From NCBI RefSeq assembly GCF_009769385.1, contig NZ_ML775963.1, positions 109,074 through 173,073 on the forward strand: a DNA stretch of 64,000 bases, read 5' to 3'. The notes under the pieces are model-generated. The model worked only from the letters and a program-made list of their open reading frames with translations. It was not told where the DNA came from and did not search any database. Within the stretch, counting starts at the first letter, position 1. Each line of letters opens with the position of its first letter. Source of the stretch: Saccharothrix deserti (lineage in GTDB: Bacteria; Actinomycetota; Actinomycetes; Mycobacteriales; Pseudonocardiaceae). Shown here in pieces: positions 31,719-39,447 of the stretch. Both the position numbers and the translations under genes were made by a program.

Positions 31719-32867
31719 TTAAAAGAAGTCAGCCAGTCGTGGGACGCCCGGTGCGCCGACCAGCCGGTCGAGCAACGCGGCGTCACCGTCCAGCAGCCCG
31801 GCGCGGCGCAGCGCGTGGCTGTCCTGCATGCCGCTGAACCACGGTCCGAGCGCACGCGCGTGCAGCCGCACGGCACCGCTCCCACCAGGCTCGACGCGCA
31901 CCCGACCGTCCTCGACCACCAACCGGTGCCGTCCCGCGTGCCACGGCGCGTGCTCGTCGACGACGTCGAGGTCCACGGACGCGGGCTTCAGCCACTCCGC
32001 CGCCGGCCAGCCCCGTGCCGCCACCGCCGCCGGCAGGTCCACGACGCGCAGCAGCCAGGTCGACGTGGTGATGGTGTGCTCGATCGCCTGGTTGGTCAGC
32101 AAACCGGTGACGGCGGGATCGGTGACCCGGACCAGGGCCTTGTCCAGCACACCGGCCCAGCTGCCCAACTCGCGCAGCAACCCGAGTTGGGTCGCGACAT
32201 CCCGCCCGACCAGGTCGAACACCCGCAACCCGTGGGTGCCGCGTTCGGCCGTGAGGTATCCGCGCACCTCGCCGTCGTGACCCGGCACCACCGACACGAC
32301 GTCGAGCTTGAGCACGTCGGCCACGTCGATGGTGGGCGGGCTGCGGTCGATGAGCCCGTTCACCGTGGACGCGAGGTCGGTGTAGCAGGCGTGCAGGGCC
32401 TGGAGGTCGCCCTCGCCGGCGGGCCGCGCGAGCACCCGTTCGCCGGCGGGCATCCGGTCCAGCGGGAACTCCAGGTACTCGAACACCCCGGCCCGCTCCC
32501 ACCCGCGCGACCGGTAGAGCGCGGGCACGGTCGCGTAGAGCACGGACAGCGGCTGGCCGCGTTCCCGCATGTCCCGCAACGCCGCGTCGAGCAGCGCGCT
32601 CGCCAGCCCACGTCCCCGCGCGTGGGGCGCGACGGCCAACCCGATGCCGCCCATGGGCACCGTCGACCCGCCGTAGAACTGGTGGAAGTCCTTGACCGTG
32701 AGCACGCCCACCAGCCGACCGCCCAGTTCGGCGGCCAACCCCCGCCGGCCGGGGCACAACGACGGATCGCCGATGCTCCCGTAGGCGACCCGGCGCAGCC
32801 GGTCGGCCTCCTCGACGTCGTCCGGCGTCAGTTCGCGGATCAGCACGCCGTCCTGCTTACCAGTCAC
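31719..32867 (-). CDS. Eis-like GNAT acetyltransferase with SCP2-type C-terminus
   Basis: A 382-residue Eis-family protein. GNAT domain 1 includes GIGLAVAPHARGRGLASALL, the acetyl-CoA loop (about 85-104). A second degenerate GNAT half follows, and a sterol-carrier-like C-terminal domain (about 285-380) is typical of Eis. Mycobacterial Eis acetylates aminoglycosides and host proteins; natural substrates in free-living actinomycetes are unknown. The GTG start overlaps the stop of the dehydrogenase gene (GTGA), so it is the last gene of a three-gene chain. Stop TAA is directly before repeat copy 1. Confidence 0.87.
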   Translation of the reverse strand: MTGKQDGVLIRELTPDDVEEADRLRRVAYGSIGDPSLCPGRRGLAAELGGRLVGVLTVKDFHQFYGGSTVPMGGIGLAVAPHARGRGLASALLDAALRDMRERGQPLSVLYATVPALYRSRGWERAGVFEYLEFPLDRMPAGERVLARPAGEGDLQALHACYTDLASTVNGLIDRSPPTIDVADVLKLDVVSVVPGHDGEVRGYLTAERGTHGLRVFDLVGRDVATQLGLLRELGSWAGVLDKALVRVTDPAVTGLLTNQAIEHTITTSTWLLRVVDLPAAVAARGWPAAEWLKPASVDLDVVDEHAPWHAGRHRLVVEDGRVRVEPGGSGAVRLHARALGPWFSGMQDSHALRRAGLLDGDAALLDRLVGAPGVPRLADFF

Positions 32868-33694
32868 CAGGTGAAGAAACCCCGGCCGGTCTTCCGCCCG
32901 AGCTGACCGGCGGCGACCTTGTCCCGCAGCAGCCGCGGCGGTTCGAAGCGCGGACCCAGCTCGGCGGCCAGGTGCTCGGCGATGGCCAGCCGGACGTCCA
33001 GCCCGACCAGGTCGGTCAGCCGCAGCGGACCCATCGGCCAGCCGTAGCCGAGCCTCATGCCGGTGTCGATGTCCTCGGCGCTCGCCACGCCCTCTTCGAG
33101 CATCCGGATCGCCTCCATGCCGACCGCGACACCGAGCCGCGAGGTGGCGAAACCGGGCGCGTCCCGGACCTCGATGACGGTCTTGCCCAGCTCCTCGGCC
33201 CAGCCGCGGACGCGGGCGACGACGTCGGCCGACACACCGTCGTGGTGGACCAGCTCGACCAGCTGCTGGACCGGCACGGGGTTGAAGAAGTGCATGCCCA
33301 GCACCCGTTCGCCGGGCAGGCCCTCGGCGATCGCCGAGATCGACAGCGACGACGTGTTGGACGCCAGCACCGCGTTCGGGCAAGCGTTTGCGGCGGCCTT
33401 GAGCACCTGCCGCTTCAGCTCGACGTCCTCGGGCACCGCCTCCACCACCAGCGAGGCGCCGGCGGCGACGTCGTCCAGCCGTTCGACCACGGTGAGGTTC
33501 TTCAGCAGCTCGTGCGGGACGGCGTCCAGCTTGCCGCGCTCGGCGGCCTTGGCCAGCGACGCCTCGACCGCCCGCCGTGCGGCCAACGCCCGGTCGGCGC
33601 CCGCCTCGACCAGCACCACCTCGTGCCCGCCGGCGAGGAAGAGGTGCGCGACACCGGCGCCCATCGTGCCGCCGCCGATCACCACGGAGATCAT
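32864..33694 (-). CDS. 3-hydroxyacyl-CoA (3-hydroxybutyryl-CoA) dehydrogenase
   Basis: A 276-residue NAD-dependent dehydrogenase. The Rossmann motif VVIGGGTMGAGVAHLFLAGG is at 4-23. LASNTSSLSISAIAE and GMHFFNPVPVQQLVELV include the catalytic His, and FATSRLGVAVGMEAIRMLEE and GYGWPMGPLRLTDLVGLD follow. Members interconvert 3-hydroxybutyryl-CoA and acetoacetyl-CoA. ATG overlaps the EthD stop. A sub-stop chain links EthD, this gene and the Eis-like gene. Confidence 0.92.
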   Translation of the reverse strand: MISVVIGGGTMGAGVAHLFLAGGHEVVLVEAGADRALAARRAVEASLAKAAERGKLDAVPHELLKNLTVVERLDDVAAGASLVVEAVPEDVELKRQVLKAAANACPNAVLASNTSSLSISAIAEGLPGERVLGMHFFNPVPVQQLVELVHHDGVSADVVARVRGWAEELGKTVIEVRDAPGFATSRLGVAVGMEAIRMLEEGVASAEDIDTGMRLGYGWPMGPLRLTDLVGLDVRLAIAEHLAAELGPRFEPPRLLRDKVAAGQLGRKTGRGFFTW

Positions 33695-34047
33695 CGCGCG
33701 CCGACCTCGGTGACGTCCTCGGCGACATCGTCGGCGACGACTTCGGCGGCGAACATGGCGACCAGCTCGACGCCGCCGATCTCGGCGAGGTTCGCCCCGG
33801 CGGCCTGCCACTCGGGCGACCCGAAGGCGGTCTTCATCGCCGCGGCGGACTCGAAGTACATCTCGGCCACGAGGTGCGGCTCGTGCTCGCCGAGGAAACC
33901 GGGCACGAAGACCCGTGAGACCTTCGCCACCTCGGCCCGCAGCAGCCCCGGCGTTCGTTCGACCAACGGGAGGTGGGAGGCGAAGTAGGCCTCGTCGAAC
34001 GCCTCGACGTCGGCGGGCTTCCGGTACAGGGCGACGTACTTGATCAT
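33691..34047 (-). CDS. EthD-family dimeric alpha-beta barrel protein
   Basis: A 118-residue ferredoxin-like protein of the EthD group (MIKYVALYRKPADVEAFDEA, SHLPLVERTPGLLRAEVAKV, EMYFESAAAMKTAFGSPEWQ). EthD-type proteins bind or degrade small polyketide-like or aromatic compounds; the exact ligand is unknown. ATG at 34047 has an AAGG motif and is coupled to the dehydrogenase downstream by overlap. Confidence 0.88.
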   Translation of the reverse strand: MIKYVALYRKPADVEAFDEAYFASHLPLVERTPGLLRAEVAKVSRVFVPGFLGEHEPHLVAEMYFESAAAMKTAFGSPEWQAAGANLAEIGGVELVAMFAAEVVADDVAEDVTEVGAR

Positions 34048-34101
34048 GTGACACCTTCCGTCCGGTTTCGCCAGCGAATGTAACACCGGCACCATGGACC
34101 G

Positions 34102-34764
34102 GTGCGGATCATCCTGCTGCGCCATGGACAGAGCCTGGGCAACGTCGACGAGCTGGCGTACTGCCGCGTCCCCGACCACGCCCTCCCGTTGACCGAACTG
34201 GGGGAACAGGAGGCCAAGGACACCGGCCCGCGGATCAAGGAGCTGCTGAACGGCGACCCGGCGGCCGTCTACGTCAGCCCGTACGTGCGGACCAGGGCCA
34301 CCCTCCGCAACCTGGACCTCGGTGACCAGGTGGAACGCACGGTGGCCGAGCCCCGGTTGCGCGAACAGGACTGGGGCAACCTCCAGGACCCGGTCCGGCA
34401 GGAGGTGCTGAAGCACCAGCGCCACGCGTTCGGCCACTTCTTCTTCCGGCTGCCGAACGGCGAGTCGGGCGCGGACGTGGACGACCGCCTGGCCGCGTTC
34501 CTGACCGACCTGGAGACCCGGATGCGGGACCCGGCCCACCCGACCACGGCGCTGGTGGTGTCGCACGGCCTCACCATCCGCCTGCTGTGCCGCCGCCTGT
34601 TCGGGTGGAGCATCGAGCTGTTCGAGTCGCTGTCGAACCTGGAGACGTGCGAATACCGGGTACTCACCCACGACGGCAAGGCGTGGCACCTGGACCGGCC
34701 GTTCGACCAGTGGCGGGTCTCGCCGGACGGCGAGGTCCAGGGCCCGCTCGCACCCGCGTCCTAG
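34102..34764 (+). CDS. Histidine phosphatase family protein
   Basis: A 220-residue phosphoglycerate-mutase-like phosphatase. The catalytic RHG is in LLRHGQSLGN (about 6-15), a second Arg in SPYVRTRATL, and the second His in VVSHGLTIRLLCRRLFG. It removes phosphate from an unknown small molecule or protein. The GTG start follows a short gap after the divergent EthD gene. It converges with the MerR-PP2C gene. Confidence 0.9.
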   Translation: MRIILLRHGQSLGNVDELAYCRVPDHALPLTELGEQEAKDTGPRIKELLNGDPAAVYVSPYVRTRATLRNLDLGDQVERTVAEPRLREQDWGNLQDPVRQEVLKHQRHAFGHFFFRLPNGESGADVDDRLAAFLTDLETRMRDPAHPTTALVVSHGLTIRLLCRRLFGWSIELFESLSNLETCEYRVLTHDGKAWHLDRPFDQWRVSPDGEVQGPLAPAS

Positions 34765-34785
34765 GACTACGACCAGGACCGGGCG

Positions 34786-35838
34786 CTAGGCCGGGATCAC
34801 GTCCGCGACCACGCACACCACGTTGTCCGGGCCGCCGTTGCCGTTGGCCAGCTCGACCAGCCGCCGCGTCGCCTCCTCCGGGTCCACCGCGGACTCCAGC
34901 ACCTCCAGCACGTCGGCTTGCGGCACGACGGTGTGCAGGCCGTCCGAGCACAGCAGGTACCGGTCGCCCGGCAGGGCGTCGTGCAGGGCCAGATCAGGCT
35001 CCACCGCCTTGCCGTGCAGGGCCCGCACCAGCATCGACCGCTGCGGGTGGCTGACCGCCTCCTCCTCGGTCAGCCTGCCCTCGGCGATCATCGACTGCAC
35101 CACCGTGTGGTCGTGCGTGATGCGGAACAGCTCGCCGCCGCGCAGCAGGTACACCCGCGCGTCGCCGACGTGCACCAGGCCCAACCGCGACCCGGACAGC
35201 ACCAGCGCGGTCAACGTGGTCCCGCTGCACTCGTCGGCCGGGTGGGCCGACAGGTAGTCGCCGACCGCCGTCCCGGCGCGGTGCACGGCGTCCGCCAGGG
35301 TGTTGAGCAGCTCCCCCGCCGGGATGGCGGTGTCCAGCGGGGCGAGCGTGTCGATGGCCATCGAGCTGAGGGGTTCGCCGCGGGCGCCGAACCCGTCGGC
35401 CACCGCGAGCAGCCGCTCGCCCGCGTAGCCGAAGTCCTGGTTCGAGTCCCTGACGAGCCCGCGGTCGGTGCGCAGGGCGTACCGGAGTGCGACGGTCATG
35501 GTGGTGTCCTTCCCGGAGAGTTGCTCCACGAGGAAGGTGGCGAGGTTCCGCCGGGCCGCGGTGTCGGCCTCGACCTGCGCCCAGTAGGCGCGCACCTCGA
35601 CGGCGGCGTCCGCCGGGTCGAGCGCGCACACCCGCCGGATGCGGGCCAACGGCATGCCCAGTCGGCGCAGCCACGCCACCAGGCGGGCCCGGTCGAGCTG
35701 GTCCGGCGCGTAGAACCGGTAGCCCGAGACCGGGTCGACCCGGGCCGGCGTGAGCAGGCCCAGCTCGTCGTAGAGCCGCAGCGCCTTCGGCGACAGGCGG
35801 GAGGCCCGCGCGAACGCCCCGATGGTCAGCAGCTCCAC
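34786..35838 (-). CDS. MerR-type DNA-binding domain fused to PP2C phosphatase
   Basis: A 350-residue fusion. Residues 1-70 are a MerR helix-turn-helix (TIGAFARASRLSPKALRLYD, then SGYRFYAPDQLDRARLVAWL). About 71-110 form the dimerisation helix. Residues 114-350 are a PPM/PP2C Ser/Thr phosphatase with metal ligands D135 (SNQD), D148 (VADGFG), LVHVGDARVYLL, LCSDGLHTVV and GGPDNVVCVV. The phosphatase part starts like a free-standing PP2C (MTVALRYALRTDRG). The fusion suggests a DNA-bound protein that dephosphorylates a regulator or signals a phosphorylation state. Both domains keep their key residues. GTG at 35838 is chosen because it directly precedes the MerR motif. Confidence 0.88.
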   Translation of the reverse strand: MELLTIGAFARASRLSPKALRLYDELGLLTPARVDPVSGYRFYAPDQLDRARLVAWLRRLGMPLARIRRVCALDPADAAVEVRAYWAQVEADTAARRNLATFLVEQLSGKDTTMTVALRYALRTDRGLVRDSNQDFGYAGERLLAVADGFGARGEPLSSMAIDTLAPLDTAIPAGELLNTLADAVHRAGTAVGDYLSAHPADECSGTTLTALVLSGSRLGLVHVGDARVYLLRGGELFRITHDHTVVQSMIAEGRLTEEEAVSHPQRSMLVRALHGKAVEPDLALHDALPGDRYLLCSDGLHTVVPQADVLEVLESAVDPEEATRRLVELANGNGGPDNVVCVVADVIPA

Positions 35839-35920
35839 GTCCCCACCCCTTCCTCGGCCGGGTCTGCGGCCCGGCGAACTCCACCGTGCGGCTTCACCCA
35901 GGGTGAAGGTCAACCACAGG

Positions 35921-36085
35921 TCAGGGCAGCAACCCCCGTCGGTAGGCGGGGACCAACCGCCGGGGCACCATGAGCCGCCGCCCGTCCAGCGTCACCACCG
36001 GAACCAGGTCGGGCACCGACGCCTTCCACTGCGCCCGCCGCGACCGCGTGTTGCTCCGCGACATCTTCCGCTTCGGAACGGCCAT
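35921..36085 (-). CDS. rpmF: Ribosomal protein L32, zinc-independent (C-minus) paralogue
   Basis: A 54-residue L32 ([20 protein letters not shown]). The C-terminal half has no cysteines, whereas zinc-binding L32 carries a CxxC pair there. It therefore does not bind zinc. ATG overlaps the L31 stop (TGATG). Part of the Zur-regulated minus-strand group mrf-rpmE2-rpmF. Confidence 0.92.
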   Translation of the reverse strand: MAVPKRKMSRSNTRSRRAQWKASVPDLVPVVTLDGRRLMVPRRLVPAYRRGLLP

Positions 36086-36333
36086 CAGCGACCCCTCCGC
36101 CCGTAGCGGCGGTTGAACTTCTCGACCCGCCCGGCGGTGTCCATGACCCGCTGCGCGCCGGTCCAGAACGGGTGCGAATCCGACGTCACGTCCACCGTGA
36201 TCAGCGGGTACACCTGCCCCTCCCACTCGATCGTCCGCGCGGACGTCGCGGTCGACCGGGTCAGGAACGTCATCCCGGTCGAAGAGTCCTGGAACACCAC
36301 GGGGTGGTAGTCCGGGTGGATACCGCGCTTCAC
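36085..36333 (-). CDS. rpmE2: Ribosomal protein L31 type B, zinc-independent
   Basis: An 82-residue type B L31 ([20 protein letters not shown], then [20 protein letters not shown]). The Cys residues of type A are absent and the loop is longer, as in L31B. GTG at 36333 has GGAGGAG upstream and overlaps the mrf stop. It replaces L31A when zinc is scarce. Confidence 0.95.
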   Translation of the reverse strand: MKRGIHPDYHPVVFQDSSTGMTFLTRSTATSARTIEWEGQVYPLITVDVTSDSHPFWTGAQRVMDTAGRVEKFNRRYGRRGR

Positions 36334-37403
36334 AGCTCCTCCATCTCGTGCCATTCGGAGAACGGGTCCACGAACTCCAGTTCGGGCCCCATGGCCAACT
36401 CCTCGTCCGTGACCAACGCCCCTTCCAGGGCCGCGAGCACGGACTCACCGGAGGCGTGCAGGCACACCACGACCACCTCCTGGCCCCGGTCGCCGAACTC
36501 CGGGTCCCAGTCCAGCGAAGCGAACGCCCGTCGTTCCGAGTCCACAGTGGACCAGTCGTCCTGCGCGGCGAGCCAGGTGCCGACCGCGCCGACGCTCAAG
36601 CCGCCGCCTGCCGACTCCAGCCACATGACCCGGGACGGCTGGCTGATCACCCAGACCCGGCCGCGGGCGCGCACCACGCCGTCCAGCAGCACGTCCAGCG
36701 CGTCGTGCAGCCGCATGGGGTGGAACGGCCGCCGTGCCGTGAACCGCACGACCGACACACCGGCGGCGGGCTCCAACGGCACACCGCGCAGCAACGGTCC
36801 GAACGCCGGGGTGAACCGACGCCCGACCGGCACCGCCAACAGCGCGTCGACGTCCAAAGAGGACAGTTCGAACCGCGGCGTGCCGGGCGCGACGCGGTCC
36901 AGCACCGCCGTCAGCACGTCGTCGCCGGCGGGTCCGGTCAGCACCAGCGCGTCGGCGAACTCCACCTGCCCGACCACGACCTGCGCCACGGTCCGCTCGT
37001 CGGACGGCAGCCCGATGCCCCGCTCACCCAGCGTCGCGTCACCCGTCGCGTCGACCGACCAGGTCGCCCGGTCCACCACGGACACCACCGTCTCGACCCG
37101 CACCGGCTCGTCGACCAACGCCAGGCACACCGCCTCCGGCTCCAACGCCGGGTCGAGGTCGAGCACCACCCGTCCGCCCAGCGACGCGAGCAGCGGCAGC
37201 AGGTCTTCCCGCAGCGTGCAGGACACGCAGCCGTGGGCCAGGGTCAGCTCGGTCGGCACGCCGTCGACCCACCGCCGCACCAGCCCGGACGACAGCGCCG
37301 ACAGGTCGTGCCGCACGAGCACGGATCCCGGTGAGGCGCGCCAGACCTCCTCGGCGACGCCGTGCGCACCCATCCCGGCCACCATAACGACAACGGTTTC
37401 CAC
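36330..37403 (-). CDS. mrf: Mrf-like COG0523 protein lacking a P-loop
   Basis: A 357-residue protein of the COG0523/CobW branch found with zinc-independent ribosomal proteins (mycobacterial Rv0106, linked with Mrf, the factor that recruits the hibernation protein MPY). Conserved blocks are [15 protein letters not shown] (C59, C62), [40 protein letters not shown] and [20 protein letters not shown]. The N-terminal stretch reads [18 protein letters not shown] where CobW proteins have GxxGxGKT, so the GTPase P-loop Lys is missing. It is therefore unlikely to be a GTP-driven metal chaperone. The GTG start is 13 bases from a Zur operator shared with the divergent rpmB. The mrf name is tentative. 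Confidence 0.8.
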   Translation of the reverse strand: METVVVMVAGMGAHGVAEEVWRASPGSVLVRHDLSALSSGLVRRWVDGVPTELTLAHGCVSCTLREDLLPLLASLGGRVVLDLDPALEPEAVCLALVDEPVRVETVVSVVDRATWSVDATGDATLGERGIGLPSDERTVAQVVVGQVEFADALVLTGPAGDDVLTAVLDRVAPGTPRFELSSLDVDALLAVPVGRRFTPAFGPLLRGVPLEPAAGVSVVRFTARRPFHPMRLHDALDVLLDGVVRARGRVWVISQPSRVMWLESAGGGLSVGAVGTWLAAQDDWSTVDSERRAFASLDWDPEFGDRGQEVVVVCLHASGESVLAALEGALVTDEELAMGPELEFVDPFSEWHEMEEL

Positions 37404-37415
37404 ATGGGCTACCCT

Positions 37416-37436
37416 AAACGACAACGATTGTCGTTT
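37416..37436. promoter_or_regulatory. Zur operator between divergent zinc-independent ribosomal operons
   Basis: AAACGACAA (37416-37424), CGA, TTGTCGTTT (37428-37436) is a perfect 9-bp inverted repeat. Actinobacterial Zur boxes are AT-rich palindromes of this size around a central A-T pair. A partial copy (AACGACAAC, about 37386-37394) lies inside the start of mrf. The palindrome lies 15 bases before the rpmB start and 12 bases before the mrf start, so one site can silence both directions when zinc is sufficient. Confidence 0.85.
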
Positions 37437-37451
37437 CAAACGAGGAGGGTC

Positions 37452-37688
37452 ATGTCCCGCAGGCACTGCCAGCTGACCGGCCGCAAGCCGGGCTTCGGCA
37501 AACAGGTCTCGCACTCGCACCGGCGCACGTCACGGCGTTGGCTGCCCAACACCCAGACCCGCCGCTACTGGGTGCCGGGCGAGAACCGCTACGTGACCCT
37601 GACCCTGTCCACCAAGGCGATGAAGACCATCGACCGCCGCGGCATCGAGTCCGTGCTCGCCGAGATCCGGAAGGGTGAGGGCCGATGA
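37452..37688 (+). CDS. rpmB2: Ribosomal protein L28, zinc-independent
   Basis: A 78-residue L28 ([20 protein letters not shown], then [13 protein letters not shown]). It keeps only one Cys (C6) where zinc-binding L28 has a CxxC. GAGGAGGG precedes ATG. First gene of the plus-strand Zur operon rpmB2-rpmG2-rpsN2-rpsR2. Confidence 0.94.
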   Translation: MSRRHCQLTGRKPGFGKQVSHSHRRTSRRWLPNTQTRRYWVPGENRYVTLTLSTKAMKTIDRRGIESVLAEIRKGEGR

Positions 37689-37852
37689 GCAAGGCGAGCG
37701 ACGTCCGCCCGATCATCAAGCTCCGCTCCACCGCGGGCACCGGCTACACGTACGTGACCCGCAAGAACCGGCGCAACGACCCGGACCGCCTGGTGCTGCG
37801 CAAGTTCGACCCGGTCGTGCGCAGGCACGTGGACTTCCGCGAGGAGCGATAA
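37685..37852 (+). CDS. rpmG2: Ribosomal protein L33, zinc-independent
   Basis: A 55-residue L33 ([40 protein letters not shown]). It has no cysteine at all; zinc-binding L33 has two CxxC pairs. ATG overlaps the rpmB2 stop (ATGA). TAA stop at 37850-37852, directly followed by the GTG of rpsN2. Confidence 0.95.
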   Translation: MSKASDVRPIIKLRSTAGTGYTYVTRKNRRNDPDRLVLRKFDPVVRRHVDFREER

Positions 37853-38155
37853 GTGGCCAAGAAGTCGAAGATCGCCCGCGACCAGCAGCGCAGGCAGGTC
37901 GTCGCCCGGTACGCGGAACGGCGGCGCGAGCTGAAGGAGATCATCCGCGTCCACCCCGACCAGGACCGCCGCGACGAGGCGCTCAAGGCGCTGCAGAAGC
38001 TACCCCGCGACGCCAGCCCCACCAGGCTCCGCAACCGGGACGCGGTGGACGGCCGCCCCCGCGCGCACTACCGCGCGTTCGGCCTGTCCCGCATCCGGCT
38101 GCGCGAGATGGCGCACCGCGGCGAACTGCCCGGCGTGACGAAGTCGAGCTGGTAG
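37853..38155 (+). CDS. rpsN2: Ribosomal protein S14, zinc-independent long form
   Basis: A 100-residue S14 of the long, cysteine-free type ([60 protein letters not shown]). Zinc-dependent S14 is about 61 residues with four Cys. The GTG immediately follows the rpmG2 stop with no gap. Confidence 0.96.
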   Translation: MAKKSKIARDQQRRQVVARYAERRRELKEIIRVHPDQDRRDEALKALQKLPRDASPTRLRNRDAVDGRPRAHYRAFGLSRIRLREMAHRGELPGVTKSSW

Positions 38156-38173
38156 GACGGACTGCCCAGAAAA

Positions 38174-38404
38174 ATGCGGAACAGAACCGAACCGAAACGC
38201 CGGGCGAACCTCCTCCGCAAGGAGGGCGTGGCCACTGTGGACTGGAAGGACGCGACCCTGCTGCGGAAGTTCATCTCCGACCGCGGCAAGATCCGCTCCC
38301 GCCGGGTCACCGGCCTGACGCCGCAGCAGCAGCGCCAGGTCGCCACCGCGATCAAGAACGCGCGGGAGATGGCGTTGCTGCCCTACCCCTCGCAAGGCCG
38401 CTGA
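38174..38404 (+). CDS. rpsR2: Ribosomal protein S18, zinc-independent
   Basis: A 76-residue S18 ([20 protein letters not shown], then [20 protein letters not shown]). It lacks the N-terminal cysteines of zinc-binding S18. Last gene of the Zur operon. The last 53 bases overlap a putative gene on the other strand (38352-38669). Confidence 0.95.
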   Translation: MRNRTEPKRRANLLRKEGVATVDWKDATLLRKFISDRGKIRSRRVTGLTPQQQRQVATAIKNAREMALLPYPSQGR

Positions 38405-38669
38405 GCGACGCGGTGCTGGCCACCGCCAGCACCGCCAACGCGGGCCAGTCCGGCACCAGGCGCCCTTCGTCGCCGACGACGAAGCTCGCGTACAGGCCCC
38501 AGCACTGCACGGCGGTCAGCACCGCGCCGAGCACGGTCGTCCACCACGAGACGACCACCACGACCACCACGAGCAGGAGCAGGGCGAACACCGGCCAGTT
38601 CGCGGCGAGGGCGGTCGCCCCGACGCCGCCCGCGAAGCCGAGCGCGGACCCGTGCACTGTTCCGACCAT
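38352..38669 (-). CDS. Putative small membrane protein overlapping rpsR2 3' end
   Basis: A 105-residue frame with three hydrophobic segments ([20 protein letters not shown], then [20 protein letters not shown] and [14 protein letters not shown]). ATG at 38669. It overlaps rpsR2 by 53 bases tail to tail; the overlapped part encodes the Arg/Ser-rich tail ([13 protein letters not shown]). The membrane pattern and codon positions argue for a real gene, though an earlier effective stop is not present. Function unknown. Confidence 0.6.
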   Translation of the reverse strand: MVGTVHGSALGFAGGVGATALAANWPVFALLLLVVVVVVVSWWTTVLGAVLTAVQCWGLYASFVVGDEGRLVPDWPALAVLAVASTASLSGLARGRAATPSPARS

Positions 38670-38753
38670 GACCGGCCATTCAACGCCCGGTTGAGACGCA
38701 CGCCACCCTCCCGCGGTCGGGTTCACCGAATCGTGTGAGGCACGATCGTTCGA

Positions 38754-39386
38754 ATGAGCTTCTACGACGTCCTGCACCGCCGGAGGGACACCAGGGGTGA
38801 GTTCACCGGCGCCCCGATCCCACCCGAGGTGCTGCGCCGGGTGCTCACCGCCGCGCACGCCGCGCCCAGCGTGGGCCTGTCCCAGCCGTGGGACTTCATC
38901 GTCGTGCGCGACGAGCACACCCGCCGCGCGTTCCGCGACCACGTCCAGGCCGAGCGCAGCGTCTTCGCGGCCGAACTGGAGGTTCGGCAGGCCGAACTCT
39001 TCGCGAAGATCAAAGTCGAGGGCATTCTGGAGTCGACGGTCGGTGTGGTCGTCACCTACGACCCCGATCGCGGCTCGCCCGCCGTGCTGGGCAGGCACGC
39101 CATCGCCGACGCCGGCCTCTACTCGGTGTGCCTGGCCATCCAGAACCTGTGGCTGGCCGCGACCGCCGAAGGCCTGGGTGTCGGCTGGGTGAGCTTCTAC
39201 CGCGAGGACGAATTGCGACGGTTGCTCGACATCCCGCAGCGGCTGCGGCCGGTGGCGTGGCTGTGCGTCGGTCCCGTCGACAAGCTTCCCGAGACGCCCG
39301 ATCTGGAGCGGCACGGCTGGCGCAACCGGATGCCGCTCGAGGACGTACTCCACCAGGAGCGGTACACACGGCGTTCGGGCCGGTAG
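38754..39386 (+). CDS. bluB: 5,6-Dimethylbenzimidazole synthase BluB
   Basis: A 210-residue nitroreductase-fold enzyme that breaks down reduced FMN with oxygen to make DMB, the lower ligand of cobalamin. RRRDTRGEFTGAPIPPEVLR at the N-terminus and AAPSVGLSQPWDFIVVRD are typical. GVGWVSFYREDELRRLLDIP carries the BluB-type Gly-x-Gly-Trp-Val stretch. The closing PLEDVLHQERY is also typical. Other nitroreductase functions cannot be fully excluded. It has its own short upstream gap and no cobalamin riboswitch was recognised. Confidence 0.88.
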   Translation: MSFYDVLHRRRDTRGEFTGAPIPPEVLRRVLTAAHAAPSVGLSQPWDFIVVRDEHTRRAFRDHVQAERSVFAAELEVRQAELFAKIKVEGILESTVGVVVTYDPDRGSPAVLGRHAIADAGLYSVCLAIQNLWLAATAEGLGVGWVSFYREDELRRLLDIPQRLRPVAWLCVGPVDKLPETPDLERHGWRNRMPLEDVLHQERYTRRSGR

Positions 39387-39447
39387 CCTGTGATGGCCGT
39401 GCCGTCGGCGAGCGGGCCCGCGTACCGACTCGCCGAGTCGGAATGGA

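Noticed and set aside
31611..32906. A plus-strand reading frame starting in the first repeat copy
   Set aside because: Beyond the repeat it runs antisense to the Eis-like gene with shadow composition. Only the first 20 or so codons are shared with the second copy; kept as an open point in the repeat finding.
38670..38753. Cobalamin riboswitch upstream of bluB
   Set aside because: The gap is only 84 bases and shows no B12-box-like sequence.
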